A DNA stretch of 9,703 nt. It comes from Actinomycetes bacterium (GTDB lineage: Bacteria; Actinomycetota; Actinomycetes; Actinomycetales; Cellulomonadaceae). The position numbers and the translations under genes are program-made. How positions within the stretch are numbered: position 1 is the first letter of the stretch; each line of letters opens with the position of its first letter. The notes under the pieces were generated by a model. It did no database searches. It saw only the letters and a program-made list of their open reading frames with translations, and was not told the origin of the DNA. Shown here one piece after another: positions 1 to 5,352 of the stretch. The DNA is taken from assembly GCA_023388235.1 (NCBI GenBank), contig JAEWGQ010000104.1, positions 1-9,703 on the forward strand. The letters are read 5' to 3'.

Positions 1-100
1 GGCCGGTGGCGGCCGGGGCCGCGGCGGCCCGGGCGGGCAGGGACGCGGGGCGGGCGGGCAGCGCGCCGGGGGTGGCGGCGCGGGCTCGGCGCTGAGGCAT
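1..100. other. unresolved coding edge (partial gene on either strand)
   Basis: The first 100 bases are very GC-rich and look coding, but two readings compete. On the minus strand an ATG at 100-98 has a GGAG six bases upstream (110-107) and stays open to the window edge for about 33 codons, giving an Arg/Ala/Pro-rich N-terminus. On the plus strand, the frame beginning at base 3 is open from the edge to a TGA at 93-95 and would be an Ala/Gly/Arg-rich C-terminal tail. Both readings share the same wobble positions, so codon bias cannot separate them. The ribosome-binding sequence slightly favours the minus-strand start. No family is recognisable. Confidence 0.3.
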
Positions 101-155
101 GGGGATCTCCGTCTTCTCGTCCGCCGCCCGGCGGTGGGCGGCGGCCCAGGGCAAC

Positions 156-201
156 AAAAAAGACCTGAGGCGCGCGGCGCGGTGCCGGTGCCTCAGGTCT
201 T
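156..201 (-). terminator. intrinsic terminator, minus strand
   Basis: A perfect 12-bp stem (160-171 with 190-201) encloses an 18-nt loop that can form a further 4-bp helix. Read on the minus strand, the stem runs into six consecutive T (161-156) followed by GTTG, the classic rho-independent layout. On the plus strand only a weak TCTTGCC follows the stem, so it is mainly a minus-strand terminator. It lies about 100 nt past the stop of the VOC gene and could end that transcript. It also sits between a minus-strand promoter-like sequence (265-236) and the possible minus-strand start at 100, so attenuation of that gene is the alternative. Confidence 0.8.
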
Positions 202-235
202 GCCTGATCCGCTCAGTGACAACCCTGGTGCGCCT

Positions 236-265
236 GTTCTACGGCGCGGGCGCGCGCCGCGTCAA
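236..265 (-). promoter_or_regulatory. possible minus-strand promoter upstream of the terminator
   Basis: Read on the minus strand, TTGACG (265-260) and TAGAAC (241-236) are separated by 18 nt, close to a sigma-70-type -35 and a TAnnnT-like -10 with the last base off. A transcript would begin near 229 and meet the terminator after about 30 to 70 nt. Whether this makes a short RNA, a leader for a gene starting at 100, or nothing is not decidable from sequence. Confidence 0.3.
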
Positions 266-304
266 ACGCCGCCGCGCACCCCGGGCCGGGGCGTGCGGCG
301 GCGC

Positions 305-730
305 TCAGCCCACGAAGATGCAGAACGGGTGGCCGGCGGGGTCGGCGTACACGCGCAGCGGCTCGTCGGGGTCGTCCCGGCGGTCGAGCAGCAGCCGGGC
401 GCCCAGGGCGAGGGCCCGCTCGTGCTGCGCGTCGAGCGTCGCGGCGTCCGGGACGGTCATGTCCAGGTGCAGCTGCTGCGGGACCTCGGGACCGGGCCAG
501 GTCGGCGCCGCCAGCTCGGGCACCTTCTGGAAGGCCAGCGGCCACCGGTCCTCGCCGCGCAGCACCAGCCAGTCGTCGCCGGCCGGATCGGGCTCGCCCG
601 GGGCGGGCGGCTCGTCGCCCGGGCGGTACTCCAGGCCCAGCAGCGCGCGGTAGAACTCCGCCAGCGCGCGCGGGTCGGTGGTGTCCAGGACCGTCTGCAC
701 CACGCGCGGGTACGGCATGCCCTCGGCCAT
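305..730 (-). CDS. VOC-superfamily (glyoxalase-like) protein
   Basis: A 141-residue protein of the vicinal oxygen chelate fold, whose members include glyoxalase I, extradiol dioxygenases, bleomycin- or fosfomycin-type resistance proteins and many uncharacterised relatives. The beta-alpha-beta-beta-beta layout is visible twice. The first module starts near residue 10 ([20 protein letters not shown], then LLGLEY). The second starts near 87, with LHLDMTV, the helix [13 protein letters not shown], and the closing strand [14 protein letters not shown] (about 127-140). His88 fits a first metal- or ligand-binding position, but a full metal triad is not obvious, so it may be non-enzymatic or bind something else. 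The start at 730 is preferred because GGGAGG lies seven bases upstream (743-738); a second ATG at 718 lacks a good ribosome-binding site. It is divergent from glmU and has no visible functional link to it. Substrate unknown. Confidence 0.85.
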   Translation of the reverse strand: MAEGMPYPRVVQTVLDTTDPRALAEFYRALLGLEYRPGDEPPAPGEPDPAGDDWLVLRGEDRWPLAFQKVPELAAPTWPGPEVPQQLHLDMTVPDAATLDAQHERALALGARLLLDRRDDPDEPLRVYADPAGHPFCIFVG

Positions 731-751
731 CCGCGGACCTCCCGGTCGACC

Positions 752-776
752 GCGGCGCCACCCCGTGCGGCGCCGC
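752..776. repeat. inverted repeat in the VOC/glmU divergent region
   Basis: Perfect 8-bp inverted repeat GCGGCGCC (752-759) and GGCGCCGC (769-776) with a 9-nt spacer. It lies 22 nt upstream of the VOC start codon, so it would fall in the VOC leader or act as an operator. In DNA this GC-rich such repeats are common by chance. Confidence 0.4.
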
Positions 777-825
777 TGCGCACCAGTGTGACGCGCGTCG
801 CGGCGCCGGGCGCGGCGAGGCCGCC

Positions 826-860
826 CGGACGGGTGCCGCGCGGTGCGCGCGACCCGTCCG
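826..860. repeat. nested hairpin upstream of the glmU promoter
   Basis: Perfect 9-bp arms CGGACGGGT (826-834) and ACCCGTCCG (852-860); the 17-nt loop contains a second 5-bp stem (837-841 with 845-849). No T-run follows on either strand, so a terminator role is unsupported. It lies about 26 nt upstream of the likely glmU -10, where a regulator site is possible. No known operator consensus was recognised. Confidence 0.45.
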
Positions 861-885
861 GCACCGGGTCCTGCGACGACGGCGG

Positions 886-891
886 TAGAGT
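886..891 (+). promoter_or_regulatory. candidate glmU -10 element
   Basis: TAGAGT fits the actinobacterial TAnnnT -10 pattern and is one of very few A/T-bearing hexamers in this region. No good -35 is seen 17-18 nt upstream, where the sequence is CACCGGG. Transcription would start near 898, giving a 5' UTR of about 67 nt before the GTG start of glmU, which has a strong ribosome-binding site at 949-955. Confidence 0.4.
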
Positions 892-964
892 GCACCAGCA
901 CGACGTCCCCGCCCGTGACCGCCCCCCGGCGCGCGGGCAGACCTCTCAGAGGGAGCACCCCCAG

Positions 965-2623
965 GTGACCACCCCCCGCCCTGCCGCGGTCATCGTCCTC
1001 GCCGCAGGCGAGGGCACCCGGATGCGTTCGACGACACCCAAGGTCCTGCACGCGCTCGCGGGCCGCTCCATGCTCGGGCACGCGCTCGCGGCCGCCCGGG
1101 CGCTGGACCCGCGGCGCACCGCCGTCGTGGTCCGGCACGAGCGGGACCGCGTCGCCCAGCACGCCCGCGACCTGATGCCGCAGGTCCTGGTCGCGGACCA
1201 GGACGACGTCCCCGGCACCGGCCGCGCCGTCCAGTGCGCGATGTCCGTGCTCGACGCCGCGGCGCAGGCCGAGGCGGCGTCCGCGGGCGACGGTCCCGGC
1301 GCGCCCGGCTCGGCCGCCGGCATCCTGGTCGAGGGCCCCGTGGTCGTGCTGGCGGGGGACATCCCGCTGCTCGACGGCGGCACCCTGGCCGAGCTGCTCG
1401 CGGCGCACGTCGCCGACGGCAACGCCGTGACGGTGCTCACCACCGAGGTGCCCGACCCGGCCGGCTACGGCCGCATCCTGCGCTCGCAGGACCCGGCGGA
1501 CGCCGGCGACGTCGTCGGGATCGTGGAGGAGAAGGACGCGACCGACGCGCAGCGCGCGATCGCCGAGATCAACTCCTCGGTCTACGTGTTCGACGCGGCC
1601 GTGCTGCGCGGGGCGTTCAGCCGGCTCGGGCGCGACAACGCGCAGGGCGAGGTCTACCTGACGGACGTCCTGGCGATCGCCCGCGGCGACGGCGGCCGGG
1701 TGCGCGCGCTGCGCACCGACGACCCGCTCCTGGTCGAGGGCGTCAACGACCGGGCGCAGCTGGCCGTCCTGCGGGCCGAGATGAACCGCCGGATCCTGGA
1801 CGACTGGATGCGCTCCGGCGTGACGGTCGTCGACCCCGCGACCACCTGGGTGGACGTGGACGTCGAGCTCGCGCAGGACGTCACCCTGCTGCCCGGCACG
1901 CAGCTGCACGGCGCGACCTCGGTCGCCTCCGGCGCCACCGTCGGGCCGGACACCACGCTGACGGACGTCGAGGTGCACGCCGGCGCGACGGTGGTCCGCA
2001 CGCACGGGTCGCTCGCGGTGATCGGCGCGGGCGCCACGGTCGGGCCGTTCGCCTACCTGCGCCCCGGCACGGTCCTGGGCGAGCGCGGGAAGATCGGCAC
2101 GTTCGTCGAGACCAAGAACGCCGAGATCGGCGCGGGCTCGAAGGTGCCGCACCTGTCCTACGTCGGCGACGCGACCATCGGCGAGGAGACGAACATCGGC
2201 GCCGCGTCGGTGTTCGTCAACTACGACGGCGTCCGCAAGCACCGCACGACCATCGGGTCCTACGCCCGCACCGGGTCGGACAACATGTTCGTCGCGCCGG
2301 TCACCGTCGGGGACGGCGCGTACACCGGCGCCGGGTCCGTGATCCGGCACGACGTGCCGCCGGGCGCGCTGGCGGTCAGCGCCGGCGCCCAGCGCAACAT
2401 CGAGGGCTGGGTCGCCCGCTCCCGCCCGGGCACCCCGGCCGCCGAGGCCGCCGCCCGCGCCCGCGGGGAGGACGCCGAGCTGTCGCCGCAGGCCCGGGCC
2501 GAGCGCGAGCGCGCCGGCCGGGCCTCCGGCTCCGGGGTGTACTCGACCCCGCCACCGCACCTGCCGGACCACCCGGCCCCGCTGCCCGACGCCCAGCCCA
2601 GCACGGAGGACACCGCACGATGA
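965..2623 (+). CDS. glmU: bifunctional GlmU: GlcN-1-P acetyltransferase / GlcNAc-1-P uridyltransferase
   Basis: Makes UDP-N-acetylglucosamine in the cytoplasm from glucosamine-1-phosphate, acetyl-CoA and UTP, supplying peptidoglycan and cell-surface glycans. The N-terminal pyrophosphorylase domain (about 1-265) shows the nucleotide loop LAAGEGTRM (12-20), Lys26, the metal-binding Asp132 in AGDIPLL, GYGRI, VEEKDA, and Asn261 in EGVNDR. The C-terminal left-handed beta-helix shows the acetyltransferase residues His396 and Tyr399 (HLSYVGD), Asn410 (NIGA) and Lys425 (NYDGVRK), aligning with E. coli His363, Tyr366, Asn377 and Lys392. At 552 residues it is about 95 longer than E. coli GlmU, from a roughly 26-residue Ala/Gly-rich insert (about 97-122) and a C-terminal tail of about 60 residues rich in Ala, Arg and Pro. 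The GTG start is chosen because GAGGGAG (949-955) lies nine bases upstream and homology begins just after it. The stop overlaps the prs start (ATGA), implying coupled translation. Confidence 0.97.
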   Translation: MTTPRPAAVIVLAAGEGTRMRSTTPKVLHALAGRSMLGHALAAARALDPRRTAVVVRHERDRVAQHARDLMPQVLVADQDDVPGTGRAVQCAMSVLDAAAQAEAASAGDGPGAPGSAAGILVEGPVVVLAGDIPLLDGGTLAELLAAHVADGNAVTVLTTEVPDPAGYGRILRSQDPADAGDVVGIVEEKDATDAQRAIAEINSSVYVFDAAVLRGAFSRLGRDNAQGEVYLTDVLAIARGDGGRVRALRTDDPLLVEGVNDRAQLAVLRAEMNRRILDDWMRSGVTVVDPATTWVDVDVELAQDVTLLPGTQLHGATSVASGATVGPDTTLTDVEVHAGATVVRTHGSLAVIGAGATVGPFAYLRPGTVLGERGKIGTFVETKNAEIGAGSKVPHLSYVGDATIGEETNIGAASVFVNYDGVRKHRTTIGSYARTGSDNMFVAPVTVGDGAYTGAGSVIRHDVPPGALAVSAGAQRNIEGWVARSRPGTPAAEAAARARGEDAELSPQARAERERAGRASGSGVYSTPPPHLPDHPAPLPDAQPSTEDTAR

Positions 2624-3603
2624 CCGGGATCGTCTCGCAGGACGGTGAGAAGCGGCTCGTCCTGGTCTCGGGCCGCGCGCACCCCGAGCTGGCCGCGGCC
2701 GTGGCGAAGAGCCTCGACATCGACCTGCTGCCCACCACGGCGTACGACTTCGCGAACGGCGAGATCTACGTCCGGTTCGCGGAGTCGGTGCGCGGCGCCG
2801 ACGTGTTCGTGCTGCAGAGCCACGCGGCGTCGATCAACCAGTGGGTCATGGAGCACCTGCTGATGGTGGACGCGCTCAAGCGGGCGTCGGCCAAGACCAT
2901 CACCGTGATCGCGCCGTTCTACGGGTACGCCCGGCAGGACAAGAAGCACCGGGGCCGCGAGCCGATCTCCGCCCGCCTGATGGCGGACCTGTTCCGCACC
3001 GCGGGCGCCGACCGGCTGATGAGCGTCGACCTGCACGCCGCGCAGATCCAGGGCTTCTTCGACGGCCCGGTCGACCACCTGTGGGCCATGCCGATCCTCA
3101 CGGAGTACGTGCGGACCCGCGTGGACGTGCAGAACGTCACCGTCGTGTCCCCGGACGCCGGCCGCATCCGCGTCGCGGAGCTGTGGGCGCAGAAGCTCGG
3201 CGGCGGCCCGCTGGCGTTCGTGCACAAGTCGCGCGACATCCGCCAGCCCAACAAGACCGTGGCGAACCGCGTGGTCGGCGACGTCGAGGGCCGCACGTGC
3301 GTGCTCGTGGACGACCTGATCGACACCGCCGGCACGATCACCGGTGCCGTGCGGGTGCTCAAGGAGGCCGGCGCGAAGGACGTGATCGTCGCGGCCACCC
3401 ACGGCGTGCTGTCCGACCCGGCGACGGACCGGCTGCAGCAGTGCGGCGCCCGCGAGATCGTGGTCACCGACACGCTGCCGATCCCCGACGAGCACCGGTT
3501 CGAGGGGCTGACCGTGCTGTCGATCGCCCCGCTGATCGCCCGCGCGATCCGCGAGGTGTTCGACGACGGCTCGGTGACCAGCCTGTTCGACGGCCAGTCC
3601 TGA
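2620..3603 (+). CDS. prs: ribose-phosphate pyrophosphokinase (PRPP synthase, class I)
   Basis: Transfers pyrophosphate from ATP to ribose-5-phosphate to give PRPP, the cytoplasmic precursor for purines, pyrimidines, histidine, tryptophan and NAD. The 327-residue length is normal for class I enzymes. Visible motifs are [10 protein letters not shown] near the N-terminus, the ATP-site loop [13 protein letters not shown] (103-115), [13 protein letters not shown] with His139, the pyrophosphate-region [17 protein letters not shown] (177-193), and the PRPP-binding loop DDLIDTAGT (231-239). The start ATG overlaps the glmU stop by 4 nt; GGAGG (2605-2609) sits ten bases upstream inside glmU. The glmU-prs pairing is widespread in bacteria and here looks like one transcript. 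A short GC hairpin followed by TTTCGT comes right after the stop, so the unit may partly terminate before rplY. Confidence 0.98.
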   Translation: MTGIVSQDGEKRLVLVSGRAHPELAAAVAKSLDIDLLPTTAYDFANGEIYVRFAESVRGADVFVLQSHAASINQWVMEHLLMVDALKRASAKTITVIAPFYGYARQDKKHRGREPISARLMADLFRTAGADRLMSVDLHAAQIQGFFDGPVDHLWAMPILTEYVRTRVDVQNVTVVSPDAGRIRVAELWAQKLGGGPLAFVHKSRDIRQPNKTVANRVVGDVEGRTCVLVDDLIDTAGTITGAVRVLKEAGAKDVIVAATHGVLSDPATDRLQQCGAREIVVTDTLPIPDEHRFEGLTVLSIAPLIARAIREVFDDGSVTSLFDGQS

Positions 3604-3609
3604 CCCGCC

Positions 3610-3634
3610 CCGCGGCGTCCGGCCGCGGTTTCGT
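3610..3634 (+). terminator. weak terminator-like hairpin after prs
   Basis: CCGCGG (3610-3615) and CCGCGG (3623-3628) are self-complementary arms of a 6-bp stem with a 7-nt loop, followed at once by TTTCGT. It begins 7 nt after the prs stop. The stem is short and the T-run interrupted, so it may only partly terminate. Its last bases overlap the proposed -35 of rplY. Confidence 0.35.
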
Positions 3635-3658
3635 GCCGGGCGCCCGCCCGGGTAAGAT
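3629..3658 (+). promoter_or_regulatory. candidate rplY promoter with an inverted repeat in its spacer
   Basis: TAAGAT (3653-3658) is a good TAnnnT -10; TTTCGT (3629-3634) is a weak -35 at 18 nt. The spacer holds a perfect 6-bp inverted repeat with a 4-nt loop (CCGGGC 3636-3641 with GCCCGG 3646-3651), which could be an operator or just GC-rich chance. Transcription would begin near 3665, leaving about 155 nt of leader before rplY. A separate promoter fits the Ctc/L25 family, which is stress-inducible in some bacteria. Confidence 0.45.
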
Positions 3659-3664
3659 CGACCA

Positions 3665-3821
3665 GTTGCCTCGGCGAGGGATGTCGGACGGCCACCGGAG
3701 AGACCCGGTGCCATCCGGTCCGTGATCGACAGGGTGGAACGCCTCCGCGTGCCCGTCCCGCGCCCCGCGTCGAGGCCACCGCATCCGTACGCCACCGCCT
3801 TCGTCCCTGCTTGGAGTCACC
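3665..3821 (+). ncRNA. structured 5' leader of rplY (candidate cis-regulatory RNA)
   Basis: This untranslated stretch of about 155 nt is long for an actinobacterial ribosomal protein gene. It contains a long hairpin: inner 6-bp stem CACCGG/CCGGTG (3693-3698 with 3705-3710) closing an AGAGAC loop, continued by a lower stem (3684-3691 with 3711-3718) broken by one bulge and one C/A mismatch. A smaller CCTC/GAGG hairpin precedes it (3669-3679). GGTGG at 3733-3737 can pair with CCACC at 3776-3780 or, alternatively, at 3692-3696 inside the main hairpin, so two exclusive folds are possible. A role in L25 autoregulation is inference; no catalogued family was matched. Confidence 0.4.
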
Positions 3822-4415
3822 GTGTCCGAGGTCAAGCTCGTCGCCACCGCCCGTACCGAGTTCGGCAAGGGCGCCGCCCGCCGCCTGCGCCGCGCCCACC
3901 AGATCCCCGCCGTCCTGTACGGGCACGGCACGGAGCCGGTGCACGTCGCGCTGCCGGGCCACGAGACCATGCTCGCCGTGAAGCAGGCCAACGCCCTGTT
4001 CGAGATCGAGCTCGACGGCACCGCCACGCTGGCCCTCGCGAAGGACGTCCAGCGCGACCCGGTCAAGAACGTCATCGAGCACGTCGACCTGCTGATCGTC
4101 CGCCGCGGCGAGAAGGTCTCCGTCGAGGTGCCGGTCACGGTCGTGGGCGAGTCGGCCGCCGGGACCATCCACATCGTCGAGACCCAGGCGCTGGCGCTCG
4201 AGGCCGAGGCCACGCACCTGCCGGAGCACGTCGAGGTCTCCATCGAGGGCCTGGAGTCCGGCACCTCGCTGACCGCCGGCGAGCTGACCCTCCCGCAGGG
4301 CTCGACGCTGGTGACCGACGCCGAGACGATCGTCGTGACGGTGACCGTCCCGACCGTCTCCGCCGAGGACCGCGCCGCGGACGAGGCCGAGGCCGCCGAG
4401 GCCGCCGCGGAGTGA
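3822..4415 (+). CDS. rplY: 50S ribosomal protein L25/general stress protein Ctc
   Basis: Binds 5S rRNA in the large ribosomal subunit. The 197-residue protein is the long two-domain (Ctc/TL5) form. The N-terminal 5S-binding beta-barrel covers about 1-92 (KLVATARTEFGKGAARRLRR, then IPAVLYGHG and, later, VQRDPVKNVIEHVDLLIV). The C-terminal beta domain covers about 93-180 (VSVEVPVTVVGES, then HLPEHVEVSIEGLESG). An acidic Ala/Glu-rich tail (about 182-197) ends it. The GTG start has GGAG five bases upstream (3813-3816), and homology begins at the second residue (SEVKLVATAR). It is preceded by its own promoter-like sequence and structured leader, and followed by two hairpins before pth. Pairing of rplY with pth is common in bacteria. 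Confidence 0.97.
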   Translation: MSEVKLVATARTEFGKGAARRLRRAHQIPAVLYGHGTEPVHVALPGHETMLAVKQANALFEIELDGTATLALAKDVQRDPVKNVIEHVDLLIVRRGEKVSVEVPVTVVGESAAGTIHIVETQALALEAEATHLPEHVEVSIEGLESGTSLTAGELTLPQGSTLVTDAETIVVTVTVPTVSAEDRAADEAEAAEAAAE

Positions 4416-4421
4416 TCCGCC

Positions 4422-4441
4422 CGGCACGCACGCGCGTGCCG
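4422..4441 (+). terminator. terminator-like hairpin after rplY
   Basis: A perfect 8-bp stem (CGGCACGC with GCGTGCCG) and a 4-nt loop start 6 nt past the rplY stop. There is no T-run, so it may instead slow RNA decay or act with the next hairpin. Confidence 0.4.
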
Positions 4442-4451
4442 ACCACGCTGG

Positions 4452-4486
4452 GGACGCCCGGTACCGTGCCACGGTGCCGGGCGTCC
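4452..4486. repeat. 35-nt near-perfect palindrome before pth
   Basis: Seventeen bases on each side of C4469 pair, with the only exception a T4462/G4476 wobble. The palindrome spans most of the gap between rplY and the pth ribosome-binding site (AAGGGAG, 4496-4502). No T-run follows. It contains TACCGT (4462-4467), which fits a -10 pattern but lacks a convincing -35. It could be a U-tract-less terminator, an operator for pth, or an RNA structure placed just ahead of the pth start. Confidence 0.55.
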
Positions 4487-4512
4487 GGCATGAGGAAGGG
4501 AGTGGCGCCGCG

Positions 4513-5130
4513 ATGAGCGACGGCTGGCTGGTGGTCGGGCTGGGGAACCCGGGGCCGCAGTACGCGGGCAACCGGCACAACGTGGGGCAGATGGTGCTCG
4601 ACGAGCTGGCGCGGCGCGCGGGTGCGTCCTTCGGCTCGAAGGGCGGCGTGCTGTCCCGGCGCCCGCAGGCGGCGACGGCGGAGGTGCGGATCGGCACCGG
4701 CCCCGGCGGCGTGCCCGGCCCGCGCGCGGTGCTCGCGAAGCCGGCCACGTTCATGAACACGTCCGGGGGGCCCGTGGCGGCGCTGGCGCGCTACTACGAC
4801 GTGCCGCCGGAGCGGGTGGTGCTGGTGCACGACGAGCTGGACATCCCGTTCGGCGACGTCCGGCTGAAGCTCGGCGGCGGCGAGGGCGGGCACAACGGCC
4901 TGCGGGACACCAGCAAGGCGCTGGGGACCAAGGACTACCTGCGCGTGCGGGTGGGCATCGGCCGCCCGCCGGGGCGGATGGACGCGGCGGACTTCGTGCT
5001 CCGGGACTTCGCGAAGGCGGAGCTCAAGGACCTGTCGTTCCTGCTGGACGACGCGGCCGACGCGGTCGAGCTGCTGGTCACGGAGGGTCTGGAGCGCGCG
5101 CAGCTCCGGTTCCACACCCGCAGCTCCTGA
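4513..5130 (+). CDS. pth: peptidyl-tRNA hydrolase
   Basis: Cleaves the ester bond of peptidyl-tRNA dropped by stalled ribosomes, freeing tRNA in the cytoplasm. The 205 residues match the bacterial Pth1 family. Key residues are present: Asn12 and His22 in GLGNPGPQYAGNRHNVG (9-25), Asn82 in KPATFMNTSGG, Asp107 in VHDELDIPFG and Asn128 in GGHNGLRDT, corresponding to E. coli Asn10, His20, Asn68, Asp93 and Asn114. The ATG at 4513 is preferred because AAGGGAG lies ten bases upstream and homology begins immediately (WLVVGLGNPG). A GTG 39 nt further upstream (4474) lies inside the palindrome and would add 13 non-homologous residues. It is the last gene of the housekeeping block; a strong hairpin follows. 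In many actinobacteria mfd lies nearby, but here a polysaccharide locus follows instead. Confidence 0.97.
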   Translation: MSDGWLVVGLGNPGPQYAGNRHNVGQMVLDELARRAGASFGSKGGVLSRRPQAATAEVRIGTGPGGVPGPRAVLAKPATFMNTSGGPVAALARYYDVPPERVVLVHDELDIPFGDVRLKLGGGEGGHNGLRDTSKALGTKDYLRVRVGIGRPPGRMDAADFVLRDFAKAELKDLSFLLDDAADAVELLVTEGLERAQLRFHTRSS

Positions 5131-5151
5131 CGCCGGCGCGCCCGCGCGCCC

Positions 5152-5207
5152 GAGGCCGCCACCGCGGCGCCGTCCCCCGGACGGCCCTGCGGTGGCGGCC
5201 TTCGTCG
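5152..5207 (+). terminator. strong nested hairpin terminator after pth
   Basis: An outer stem of 14 bp (5152-5165 with 5189-5202, the last pair a G/T wobble) encloses a perfect 7-bp inner stem GCCGTCC/GGACGGC (5169-5175 with 5179-5185). TTCGTCGT follows, a broken T-run typical of very GC-rich actinobacterial terminators. It separates the housekeeping block from the polysaccharide operon. Confidence 0.75.
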
Positions 5208-5249
5208 TGCCCGGGACCGCGTCCGCGCAGGTGGTGGCGACGGGCTTCG

Positions 5250-5304
5250 CCCAAACGGGTGCGAATGGGGTGAAAACGGACAGATAGGGCGGACCGGGGC
5301 AAAC
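5250..5304 (+). promoter_or_regulatory. helically phased A-tract / direct-repeat element upstream of the polysaccharide operon
   Basis: Short A-runs recur about one helical turn apart: 5253-5255, 5264-5265, 5273-5276 and 5284-5286, with another at 5301-5303. The first, second and fourth are soon followed by GGG (AAACGGG, AATGGGG, ATAGGG). In DNA this GC-rich, such regular A-runs stand out. The block lies directly upstream of the proposed promoter at 5289-5317. Likely roles are intrinsic curvature, an UP-like element, or a multi-repeat operator; none is proven. Confidence 0.4.
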
Positions 5305-5317
5305 ACGCTGATATAGC
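5289..5317 (+). promoter_or_regulatory. candidate promoter of the polysaccharide operon
   Basis: TATAGC (5312-5317) is the most AT-rich -10-like hexamer in the 222-nt gap. At 17-nt spacing the -35 would be GCGGAC (5289-5294), which is poor, so an activator or alternative sigma factor may be involved. The leader to the ATG at 5353 would be about 30 nt. Confidence 0.35.
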
Positions 5318-5352
5318 CTCAAGTCACACCAACGCCGCCCGGGGGGACCCTC

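Noticed and set aside
716..718. Alternative internal ATG start for the VOC protein
   Set aside because: Possible by homology, but its only upstream purine run is three bases away, whereas the ATG at 730 has GGGAGG at seven bases.
134..964. Upstream in-frame extension of glmU, open for a further 277 codons
   Set aside because: It has no GlmU homology, crosses the VOC gene and the terminator hairpin, and is explained by scarcity of stop codons at this GC content. The GTG at 965 has a strong ribosome-binding site and homology begins right after it.
731..964. A tRNA gene upstream of glmU, as found in some actinobacteria
   Set aside because: I searched for a T-loop (GTTCxAxxC) and a cloverleaf on both strands and found none; the hairpins there do not fit tRNA arms.
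305..2572. Very long minus-strand open frame continuing upstream of the VOC gene through glmU
   Set aside because: Only its last 141 residues resemble a protein family; the rest is low-complexity antisense of glmU. The ATG at 730 with GGGAGG is the real start.
2841..3725. Plus-strand frame of 294 codons overlapping prs
   Set aside because: It is a shadow frame rich in Arg, Gly and Pro, without motifs, and offset from the clearly homologous prs frame.
4474..4512. Earlier GTG start for pth adding 13 residues
   Set aside because: It lies inside the palindrome, lacks a ribosome-binding sequence, and adds residues not seen in Pth proteins.
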